Shown here piece after piece: positions 38,100 through 46,538 of a DNA stretch of 64,000 bases. The notes beneath the pieces were generated by a model that worked only from the letters and a program-made list of their open reading frames with translations, was not told the DNA's origin and did not search any database. This stretch comes from Rikenellaceae bacterium (GTDB lineage: Bacteria > Bacteroidota > Bacteroidia > Bacteroidales > UBA932). The first letter of the stretch is position 1. Each line of letters opens with the position of its first letter. Made by a program: the position numbers and the translations under genes. Location of the stretch: assembly GCA_022766385.1 (NCBI GenBank), contig JALEPJ010000018.1, forward strand, positions 1 through 64,000. Reading direction: 5' to 3'.

Positions 38100-39749
38100 A
38101 TGAACATAAACAAGATATATCTTTTATCGGTGTTGGCTGTCCTTTCCCTGAGCTCCTGCGTAGAAAGCAACGAGCCCGGCTTTGAATTGGATACCGACAG
38201 CATAGAAATAGATGCTGCCGGTGGACAGGTCAGAGTGATGCTGGAGTCTCCCGACTCTTGGGTGGCCAAGACCCAGAACCCGTGGATTACTGTCACTCCT
38301 GCCAACGGAATAGGTTCGACAGAATGTACCATAATGATAGATTCGGCCTTAAGTGTGAGCCCGAGAGAAGGTCTGGTGAGAATTGAAAGATTGGGCAGCG
38401 GTGAACGCAAGGACATCAAACTGCACCAGGATGGCTTTGATTATCAGATTGCCGCCAGGACCAATACGGTGAGCCTCAAGAGCTATGCCCCTTTGGATGA
38501 GCGATATTTTGATGTGGTCGTGGATGCAAACCTGCCTTTTACCGTGGAGATACCTGAGAAGGACCGCGTATGGCTTTCCTGCTCGGTTCCGGAACTGGTT
38601 CTCGACAGGGGAGCGCGTCCGCGCAGCGTGACTGTCCGCTTCTCCTGGGACCTTAATTTCACCCAGGACCCGCGTGCTACGAAGGTCGAATTGAAGCCTC
38701 TTGCTTCTGAGAGCCCAGTGGCGCTCACGAAGGGTGTAGCTGTTTCACAGGCTGCCGCGGATGCCATTGAAATAGGCGTCAAGGGCGATTCCCTTGCTCT
38801 GATTGCTATAAGTCAGGCACTGGATTGCTGGGCTTCCTTCGACACATCCGAAAGAATGGAGCATTGGAATGGTGTGACCGTCTGGAAATCGGGACCGAAC
38901 AAGGGCCGCGTACGCTCTGCCGCTTTCAAGCTCTTCTCTACCAAGGAAGGCCTTCCTTTCCAAGTGAAGTATCTAACCGCGGCTGAGGAACTCACTTTCT
39001 TCGGAAACTCGAACACCTTCCTTAAGAACCTGGATCCGGGAGAGCACATTTGCGAACTTACTCAGCTCAAGCGCTTGAATATCAGTGCTTACGGCTTGGT
39101 TTCCCTGCCGGAAAGTTTCACCAGACTGAAGAATCTGGAGTATTTGAACCTATCCAGCAACAACTTTGCAAGCCTGCCGGCCATACTCACTCCTGAGAAT
39201 TTCCCTAAGCTTCACAGTCTTATCCTGAACGCCAACCAGCGCCACGTATATTACGACCTATCGAACACCGTGACCAAGGATTTGGGCGGTTTTATCGATG
39301 AATCGGATACTGACGAGTCCCAGAACAGATCCTTCCCTCTGCGTCTTCTGCGCTGGAGCCAGCTCGACACGCTCGTGCTCTCAGTAAACTACCTTCAGGG
39401 CAGCATCCCTGAGCTCAGCGACAACCCTGACTTCCCGAAATGGACTGCCGAAGAGGTTAATGCCTGCGACACCCTCCCTTCAAGACTCATAGGACTGCCA
39501 AAGGTTCTGCCGAACACAACTTTGTTCACTATGAACCTGAACCGTCTGAGTGGAACCCTGCCGGACTGGCTGCTCTATCATCCTTGTCTTGACCTTTGGG
39601 TTCCGGATGCCCTTGTATTCCCTCAGGAGGGCAAGGACCAGAAGGGCAATAATTGCGGTTTCACCAATGAGCCGGCAAATCTTGACTACTACTACAAGGA
39701 GTATGTCAACAAGAAGTACAATCCAAAGAATATGCAGACAAGCCGATGA
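38100..39749 (+). CDS. BACON domain + leucine-rich-repeat lipoprotein
   Basis: Lipobox LLSVLAVLSLSSC; VRVMLESPDSWVAKTQNPWITVTPANG BACON signature; LEYLNLSSNNFASLP LRRs. Confidence 0.84.
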   Translation: MNINKIYLLSVLAVLSLSSCVESNEPGFELDTDSIEIDAAGGQVRVMLESPDSWVAKTQNPWITVTPANGIGSTECTIMIDSALSVSPREGLVRIERLGSGERKDIKLHQDGFDYQIAARTNTVSLKSYAPLDERYFDVVVDANLPFTVEIPEKDRVWLSCSVPELVLDRGARPRSVTVRFSWDLNFTQDPRATKVELKPLASESPVALTKGVAVSQAAADAIEIGVKGDSLALIAISQALDCWASFDTSERMEHWNGVTVWKSGPNKGRVRSAAFKLFSTKEGLPFQVKYLTAAEELTFFGNSNTFLKNLDPGEHICELTQLKRLNISAYGLVSLPESFTRLKNLEYLNLSSNNFASLPAILTPENFPKLHSLILNANQRHVYYDLSNTVTKDLGGFIDESDTDESQNRSFPLRLLRWSQLDTLVLSVNYLQGSIPELSDNPDFPKWTAEEVNACDTLPSRLIGLPKVLPNTTLFTMNLNRLSGTLPDWLLYHPCLDLWVPDALVFPQEGKDQKGNNCGFTNEPANLDYYYKEYVNKKYNPKNMQTSR

Positions 39750-41761
39750 AAAAGATTTCAGCAATAATTGCAGCCCTGGCCCTTGTGGCTTGTTCGGGTG
39801 TGACGACGGAAACACTGCAGCCTGCCCTCCCCATTTTCGGAGAGGATGTGGTGAAGGGTGAACTTCTCGTCCGTTTCGATGAGAGCGTGGCGGAAATAAT
39901 TGATAGGGCAGGCCTTACCAAGAGCGGTCCTTCAAATGTGATGGAAGCCTGTGCCATTCCTTCGGTTGAGGAAGTGCTGGCCATTGCCGGCAAGTACAGA
40001 ATAGAAAGAGTATTCCCTGTTGACAGCCGCAATGAAGAACTCAGCCGTAAGGAAGGTCTGCATCTATGGTATCGCGTCAGCTTCAGCGAGGACGCCCCCA
40101 TGGACAGAATATATGCCGAGCTCACGAAACTGGGAGAGGTGAGCGCAGTGAACTGCAACCGCCGTCTCAAAAAGAATTATTCCGGCAAGTCTATTGCCTT
40201 TGACCCGGGCAGCTTCATCGCATCTGCTCCTGTTGGTGGCAATATCCCCGGCGGCCGTTTCAATGATGAGCTTCTTCCTTACCAGTGGCATCTCGTGAAC
40301 AAGGGCAGTCTGGGTTCCACCAAATTCCTCAGCGGTGCTGATGTGAATGTGGAGAAGGCCTGGGATCTGTGCACCGGTGACCCTTCCATAATAGTAGCGG
40401 TACTCGATGAAGGTATTGACATTAATCATCCTGACCTCAAGGATGCGCTTTGGGTGAATGAGGACGAAATTTGGCGTTCGCACGAGGACAATGACGGAAA
40501 CGGCTATGCCGGAGACGTTTACGGATACAACTTTGCCCTTGGCACCCCTATCATTTCGACTGATGACAATAATGACAGCGGCCACGGCAGCCACGTCGCC
40601 GGAGTAATCGGAGCCGTCAACAATAACGGGCGCGGCATCAGCTCGATTGCGGGAGGCGACGGCACCAAGCCGGGCGTGCGCATCATGAGCTGTCAGATTT
40701 TCTCCGGAGTCAAGAGCGGCACCGTCCTCGACGAGGTACGCGCCATCAAATATGCCGCCGACAATGGAGCCGTCATACTCCAATGCAGCTGGGGCTATAC
40801 CTCAGGAGCGGCTAATGCCTATGACTGGCAGCCGATGTACAGCACTGACGAGGCCTGGATGGCCGACAATATGCTCGAGCGCAAGGCCCTGGACTACTTC
40901 ATCCACAATGCAGGCTCTCCTGACGGCGTCATCGATGGCGGCATTGCCATCTTCGCCGGGGGCAATGAGAGTGCTCCTGCCGCCGGTTATCCCGGTGCCT
41001 ACGGAGATTTCATCTCTGTTGCTGCCACTGCAGGCGACTGGACTCCGGCCGTTTATACCAATTACGGACCGGGTACCACAATCAGCGCTCCGGGCGGAGA
41101 CCAGGATTATTACTACGAATATGGAGAAGGTTCACAGAAAGGAGCTATAGGTTGCGTTCTTTCGACCTTGCCATCAACCATAACTCCTGACGGTTACGGA
41201 TATATGGAAGGCACTTCTATGGCCTGCCCTCACGTTTCCGGCGTAGTGGCACTCGGACTTTCCTATGCAGCCCGCCTGCACCGTCATTTCAAGTCAGAAG
41301 AAATCATAGAACTCCTTTATTCCAGTGCGACTCCGCTGGAGCAGTTCTGGAATATGGATGAGCCTAAGTTCTATTACAAATACGTCACCGACCTCGGCAC
41401 CAATTATCGTAACTCTATGAACCTTAATTCGTTCAAGGGACGTATGGGTGCCGGACAGGTAAATGCCTATGCCTTCCTCAAGGCCATTGAGGGCGCTGGA
41501 AGCGAGATGAGTTTCCCTAATGTGAGTGTTGCTCCGGGAGCCACAACGAGGCTGGATTTGCTCACTTATTTCGATGACCCTTCTTCCGTGAGCGTCAAAG
41601 TGGATGACACATCAATTGCCACGGCTGCATTGAGTTCAAACAAACTCACAATCAGCGGTCTCGCTGAGGGACAGACTTCCGCTACCATTACCGGTGACGG
41701 CAAGAACTTCCGTTTCGTAGTGAGCGTAAGAAAGAACATTTCCAACGGAGGCTGGCTATAG
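39746..41761 (+). CDS. Subtilisin-family (S8) serine protease, lipoprotein
   Basis: Lipobox MKKISAIIAALALVAC; prodomain-like region; catalytic Asp VAVLDEGIDINHPDL, His GHGSHVAGVIG, Ser GTSMACPHVSGVVALG; C-terminal Ig-like domain. Confidence 0.95.
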   Translation: MKKISAIIAALALVACSGVTTETLQPALPIFGEDVVKGELLVRFDESVAEIIDRAGLTKSGPSNVMEACAIPSVEEVLAIAGKYRIERVFPVDSRNEELSRKEGLHLWYRVSFSEDAPMDRIYAELTKLGEVSAVNCNRRLKKNYSGKSIAFDPGSFIASAPVGGNIPGGRFNDELLPYQWHLVNKGSLGSTKFLSGADVNVEKAWDLCTGDPSIIVAVLDEGIDINHPDLKDALWVNEDEIWRSHEDNDGNGYAGDVYGYNFALGTPIISTDDNNDSGHGSHVAGVIGAVNNNGRGISSIAGGDGTKPGVRIMSCQIFSGVKSGTVLDEVRAIKYAADNGAVILQCSWGYTSGAANAYDWQPMYSTDEAWMADNMLERKALDYFIHNAGSPDGVIDGGIAIFAGGNESAPAAGYPGAYGDFISVAATAGDWTPAVYTNYGPGTTISAPGGDQDYYYEYGEGSQKGAIGCVLSTLPSTITPDGYGYMEGTSMACPHVSGVVALGLSYAARLHRHFKSEEIIELLYSSATPLEQFWNMDEPKFYYKYVTDLGTNYRNSMNLNSFKGRMGAGQVNAYAFLKAIEGAGSEMSFPNVSVAPGATTRLDLLTYFDDPSSVSVKVDDTSIATAALSSNKLTISGLAEGQTSATITGDGKNFRFVVSVRKNISNGGWL

Positions 41762-41762
41762 T

Positions 41763-42533
41763 ATGAAGAGAATGGGTGCAATAGCAGTCTGTGCTCTTGT
41801 CTGCAGTGCAATGCAGGCCCAGATCAGGACGGTCCCCAAGGAGCGTCTTCTGGAGCAGGTCTCGCCCAGGCTCAGCATCGATTCTACGGCTCTTGCCTTT
41901 GAACTTTTGGAACTTGAAACTCCTCCTATGAGTGAGGATTCGGAGCCTGTGAGCCTGGATTTCCCTTTCAGGAACGTCAGTAACAGGGAAATTACGATTG
42001 TGAAGACAGTGAGCAGCTGCAGCTGTGTCCGTGTTTCCCTCAGCCGAAAGATCCTTGCCCCAGGACAGGAAGCCGTCCTGACTGCCATTTACGACCCTGA
42101 AGGCCATCCGGGCAAGTTCAGCCGCCGCATCTTTGTCTATACTGCCGCTTCAGAGCAGCACCCGGCCACTGTGTTGAGGGTCAATGCCGAAGTGGCTCAG
42201 AAAGCAGGTCCTGAGGGGGAATATCCCTATGTCTGTGGCTCGTTGCGGCTTCGCAGGAATTCCTTCGAGCTTTCCAGCAAGCCTGAAACGGTGCACATAC
42301 GCTGTTACAACAGCGGCAGCCGTCCCCTGAAAATCAGTGCAGAAACAGCCTTCATACCCTTTCCGCTCAGCTTCAGTTGCGAGCCTGGAATTATTGCCCC
42401 TGGAGAAGAGGCGGTGCTGATTATGAAAATCGATGCAGGAGCCGCAGCGGACGGCACTTATCCCCTGATACTCAAGGGATGCGGCGCCACGCCGTCTGAG
42501 TCCAGGATTATGATCAAGAAAACAACAGAATAA
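41763..42533 (+). CDS. DUF1573 domain protein
   Basis: FPFRNVSNREITIVKTVSSCSCVRVSLSRKILAPGQEAVLTAIYDPEGHPGKFSRRIFVYT. Confidence 0.88.
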   Translation: MKRMGAIAVCALVCSAMQAQIRTVPKERLLEQVSPRLSIDSTALAFELLELETPPMSEDSEPVSLDFPFRNVSNREITIVKTVSSCSCVRVSLSRKILAPGQEAVLTAIYDPEGHPGKFSRRIFVYTAASEQHPATVLRVNAEVAQKAGPEGEYPYVCGSLRLRRNSFELSSKPETVHIRCYNSGSRPLKISAETAFIPFPLSFSCEPGIIAPGEEAVLIMKIDAGAAADGTYPLILKGCGATPSESRIMIKKTTE

Positions 42534-42985
42534 TGAAAAGAATAAAGACAATACTCCTTCTCTCCCTTTGTGCGCTTCTTTCTGCCTGCAACAAGCCGGC
42601 CACGGAAGAAGAGCCTTATCTCGAGATAAACAGAAACAATATCTCCGGCGTCTGGGAGCTCTCGCAGTGGAATGGCAATGACCTTGCCGAAGGCAGTTAT
42701 TTCCATATTAATCTGGTGCGCAATGACGGCACTTTCACCATACTTCAGAATCTGGATGCCTTCCCTGAGTCCCCGCGTGAGATTACAGGACGCTATGATC
42801 TTGTGCAGGATGACGTTTTGGGTACGGTGATCAGTGGCCTCTATGACCATGATTCGGGTTTCTGGGCCCACGATTATGTCATAAGTAAGCTTACAGCCAG
42901 CTCTATGGTGTGGACGGCAGTGGACGACCCCGACTTTGTACAGCTTTTCAAGCGCATTGAAGTCTCAGAATTCGGAAAAGAATAG
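42533..42985 (+). CDS. Small lipocalin-like lipoprotein
   Basis: Lipobox LLLSLCALLSAC; NISGVWELSQWNGNDLAEGSYFHINLVRNDGTFTI; TAATG overlap with the upstream gene. Confidence 0.7.
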   Translation: MKRIKTILLLSLCALLSACNKPATEEEPYLEINRNNISGVWELSQWNGNDLAEGSYFHINLVRNDGTFTILQNLDAFPESPREITGRYDLVQDDVLGTVISGLYDHDSGFWAHDYVISKLTASSMVWTAVDDPDFVQLFKRIEVSEFGKE

Positions 42986-43054
42986 GGAGTTACGGGCTTT
43001 TGGAACACTGTTTGCTGTCCTTCCACCCGTTTGACCCTGAAATATAGCTATGAT

Positions 43055-44674
43055 ATGAAAAGAATCATCATAAGTTCACTTTTGGTGCTCGCAATGGGCA
43101 CTATCTGCTCGGGACAGTCCAGGAGCTTCAAGCTCGGCCAATGGATCGAGATTCAGAATGCAATACTTAAAGAGCTGAACCAGAGCTATGTGGATTCATT
43201 GCCGCTGGACCGTATCGAACGTGCTGGAATCGATGCCATGCTGGCGAATCTCGACCCTTATACAGTTTACATCCCTGAAGAGGAGGAAGCGGACTTCGAA
43301 ATGATGATCAACAATTCCTACGGCGGTTTCGGTTCAGTCATCTACAAGCCGGAGCTGAATGGCAATGTCATCATCAGCGAGCCTTACAAAGGTACTCCTG
43401 CGGACCGTCTGGGCTTCGTCTGCGGAGATGAGATTATGGCCATTGACGGCGTCTCGGTGCATGGCCTCAGCAGCCAGGAGTGCTCGGACAGGATGAAGGG
43501 CAAGCCGGGCTCGACCGTTGTGTTCACTGTTAAGAAGGTCCGCAGCGGAGAGGTGAAGGACGTTACCGTGACCAGGGAGAGAATCAAGCTGCCCGATGTG
43601 GAATACTATGGTATGCTGGACTCCCACACCGGCTATATCTACCAGTCAGGATTCACCGAGAATGTCTCTTCCGAGATCAAGAATGCCGTCCTCGAGATGA
43701 AGAGGCAGGGAATGGACAAGCTCGTCCTGGATTTGAGGGGCAATGGCGGAGGCATACTCCAGGAAGCCGTGAAGATAGTATCGCTCTTCGTTCCCAAAGG
43801 CTCGCTCATCGTTACTGCCAAGGGCAATGATTCCAGCTACAAGCAAGAATACAGGACTACAGCTGAACCTGTGGATACTGAGTTGCCATTGATAGTGCTC
43901 GTGGATTCAGGCTCTGCCTCGTCTTCAGAGATCGTAGCCGGAGCGCTTCAGGACCTGGACCGCGCCACCATTATGGGTACCAGGACCTATGGCAAGGGCC
44001 TCGTCCAGTCCATACGCACCCTGCCATACAACGGAAAGATGAAAATCACCACCGCAAAGTACTATACTCCTTCAGGACGCTGTGTCCAGGCTATAGACTA
44101 CTCGCACAGGAATGAAGACGGCTCCGTAGGCCATATTGCCGATTCCCTTACCAAGGAATTCAAGACCCTTCATGGAAGGACGGTGCGTGACGGTGGCGGC
44201 ATTACCCCCGACGTTATTTTGGAGCCAAAGGAATACAGTCGTCTCACTTACTCTCTGGTCGCTAACGGTATCCTGAATAATTATGCCATCAAGTATGCCT
44301 GCGAGCACGAATCCATCCCTGCAGTGGATGATTTCCACTTCAGCGATGATGATTATGATGATTTCGTGGAATATGCCAAGACCCGTGAATTCGATTACAG
44401 GTCTTATGCCAAGACCATTTTCGACCAGATGAAGAAGGAACTGGAGCGTGATGATCTGGCGGAAGGGATGAAGGAGCAGCTCGATGCTCTGGAGCAAGCC
44501 CTGGAGATGGATAAGGAAAGCTTCCTCAGGCTCAAGAAGGATGAAATCATACCTTTCATCGAGGAGGAGATAGTGGTGCGCTACTATTATCAGGAAGCCG
44601 GTCAGAAGCTGAGGATCAGGTATGATGAACAATTGAAGAGGGCCCTTGAGAGCCCTCTCATTTCAGTCAATTGA
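43055..44674 (+). CDS. S41 family C-terminal processing peptidase with PDZ domain
   Basis: Start refined to MKRIIISSLLVLAMGTICSG; PDZ GDEIMAIDGVSVHG; DLRGNGGGILQEAVKI; DSGSASSSEIVAGALQD; GTRTYGKGLVQ. Confidence 0.95.
   Translation: MKRIIISSLLVLAMGTICSGQSRSFKLGQWIEIQNAILKELNQSYVDSLPLDRIERAGIDAMLANLDPYTVYIPEEEEADFEMMINNSYGGFGSVIYKPELNGNVIISEPYKGTPADRLGFVCGDEIMAIDGVSVHGLSSQECSDRMKGKPGSTVVFTVKKVRSGEVKDVTVTRERIKLPDVEYYGMLDSHTGYIYQSGFTENVSSEIKNAVLEMKRQGMDKLVLDLRGNGGGILQEAVKIVSLFVPKGSLIVTAKGNDSSYKQEYRTTAEPVDTELPLIVLVDSGSASSSEIVAGALQDLDRATIMGTRTYGKGLVQSIRTLPYNGKMKITTAKYYTPSGRCVQAIDYSHRNEDGSVGHIADSLTKEFKTLHGRTVRDGGGITPDVILEPKEYSRLTYSLVANGILNNYAIKYACEHESIPAVDDFHFSDDDYDDFVEYAKTREFDYRSYAKTIFDQMKKELERDDLAEGMKEQLDALEQALEMDKESFLRLKKDEIIPFIEEEIVVRYYYQEAGQKLRIRYDEQLKRALESPLISVN
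44637..44658. terminator. Hairpin at the 3' end of the S41 coding region, candidate bidirectional terminator
   Basis: agagggc-ccttgaga-gccctct between convergent genes. Confidence 0.45.
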
Positions 44675-44684
44675 CGCAGTCTTT

Positions 44685-45539
44685 CTATTGTGTGTTCGAG
44701 CCGTAGACGAGCAGGCCCATTGCAACAAGCAATATCAGCATTTCGATGGCCTTCTCACGTATCTTGTTCTCCTTGAACAGTATGGCTCCCATTACGAAGC
44801 TTACTATCACAGAGCTTCTGCGTACCAGGGAGATGACCGAAAGCAAGGCATCATCCTGCTTGAGAGCGAAGAAGTAAAGCGCATCCGCTGCACATATGAG
44901 CACTGAAATGAGCACTATAATCCAGTCCCAATGGAACTTTTCCCTCTCAGGGCCATCGATTATTGCCTTGGAGAGAACGCAGATGGCGAGAAGGACGGTG
45001 ATATAGACATTGCCCCAGCTCTGAACGAACAGAGGCTCCATTTCATAGAGTATGTGCTTGTCATACAGGGCGCTGGCCACTCCTGCCAGGATGGAGATCA
45101 TCATTGCGAAGAAGCCCACATTGCTCTTGAACCTGAAGCCCTCTTTCTTTGAGGAAATGCTCAGGAGGGTCAATGAAAGAAGGGCCAGAGCCACTCCTCC
45201 CCATTGCCACAGGTTAAGGCTTTCTCCGAAGAGAATGATGGAGAAAATGACGACGAAGAAAGGCCTGGAGGCTTTCAGGGTGCTGACAGTGGTGAGGGGC
45301 AGGAGCTTGAGTCCCACCATTCCGCTAATCCAGGAGATTGTGACCAGAATGGCCTTGAAGATCAGGCTGAGATGCTCCGTAATGCTTCCCTTGCTCAGGA
45401 AAGGTGACATTATCAGCGCTGACAATGCCGTGGCTGCCAGAAGTACCCAAAGCACACTGTTGCGCTTCAGGCTCTGTTTCTTAGCAACGTCGTAAAGGCC
45501 CAGCAGTATGGCTGAAGCCAGTGTCATCCAAATCCACAT
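44685..45539 (-). CDS. DMT superfamily (EamA-like) transporter
   Basis: Multi-TM protein; SWISGMVGLKLLPLTTVSTLKASRPFFVVIFSIILFGESLNLWQWGGVALALLSLTLL. Confidence 0.88.
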   Translation of the reverse strand: MWIWMTLASAILLGLYDVAKKQSLKRNSVLWVLLAATALSALIMSPFLSKGSITEHLSLIFKAILVTISWISGMVGLKLLPLTTVSTLKASRPFFVVIFSIILFGESLNLWQWGGVALALLSLTLLSISSKKEGFRFKSNVGFFAMMISILAGVASALYDKHILYEMEPLFVQSWGNVYITVLLAICVLSKAIIDGPEREKFHWDWIIVLISVLICAADALYFFALKQDDALLSVISLVRRSSVIVSFVMGAILFKENKIREKAIEMLILLVAMGLLVYGSNTQ

Positions 45540-45542
45540 TGC

Positions 45543-46538
45543 TTATTTGAGTGTTTGTCCGCCTATGAATTCTCTCATTATTGAAGTAGGAGGCACGGCT
45601 GCAATTTCAGCAGGAGTCAGAGCCTTAATGTGACGGAGTATGGTCAACAGCTGCTGAGCCTTTTCGTAGGCAGGGGAAGATTCCGCGATGCCGTGAAGTA
45701 TCGGTTCGGTGTAATATTTCAGCATAGGCAGGTCGTAAAGCAGGGTGGAGTTGAACACGACATCTGCATTTTCCTCGTAAGGGAAGATATTGTTCTTCTC
45801 TCCTCTGCGTACGCTAGGCCATCTGAGTATGTTCTCCTCAGGACTGATGCCCCTGGTTCTGTTGTCCCTGAGTATTCTTCTGAGCAGGCGTTTGTCTGTA
45901 GGGGAATTCTGAAGCATCTCGCTGATGAACAGGGCACTGAGGGCTGAAACATAAACGTGGAAGATTCTGTTCCTGTCAACGTGAGGGGTGAGGTCGGGAT
46001 TCAATCCGTGTATTCCTTCCATGATGAGTATGTCATTCTCCTCGAGTTTCAGGAAATTGCCGTCATAGACCTTCTTGCCCTTGGCGAACAGGAAATGAGG
46101 AATCTCGACAGCCTTGCCCTTAAGCAGTTCGTTGATCTGGCGGTTGAGGAGCTCTGTATCCATTGCCCCAAGACATTCGAAATCTGGCTTGCCGTCAGGT
46201 CCGAGAGGGGTCAGTTCGCGGTCCACGAAATAATTGTCCAGCTCAATGACCTTGGGATTCAGTCCGAGGACGCGGCATTGGAGAGCGATTCTGAGGGACG
46301 ATGAGGTCTTGCCGCTGGATGACGGGCCGGCCATCAATACGATTTTTGCTTTGTCTCCCCTTTCCTTTATCATATCCGCGATGTCGGCATAATCCCTTTC
46401 CTGCTTAGCTTCGCAGAGATTAATCAGTTCTATACCGCCCCTTTCCTCGAGGAAGCGGTTAAGTTCATCCACACTGTCTATGCCTATGCCGCGGCACCAG
46501 TCGGTGTACTTCTTTCTTGCTTCAGCTATTTTGTTCAT
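45543..46538 (-). CDS. Uridine kinase-like nucleoside kinase (P-loop), short form
   Basis: VLMAGPSSSGKTSSSLRIALQCRVLGLNPKVIELDNYFVDRELTPLGPDGKPDFE; IMEGIHGLNPDLTP. Confidence 0.86.
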   Translation of the reverse strand: MNKIAEARKKYTDWCRGIGIDSVDELNRFLEERGGIELINLCEAKQERDYADIADMIKERGDKAKIVLMAGPSSSGKTSSSLRIALQCRVLGLNPKVIELDNYFVDRELTPLGPDGKPDFECLGAMDTELLNRQINELLKGKAVEIPHFLFAKGKKVYDGNFLKLEENDILIMEGIHGLNPDLTPHVDRNRIFHVYVSALSALFISEMLQNSPTDKRLLRRILRDNRTRGISPEENILRWPSVRRGEKNNIFPYEENADVVFNSTLLYDLPMLKYYTEPILHGIAESSPAYEKAQQLLTILRHIKALTPAEIAAVPPTSIMREFIGGQTLK

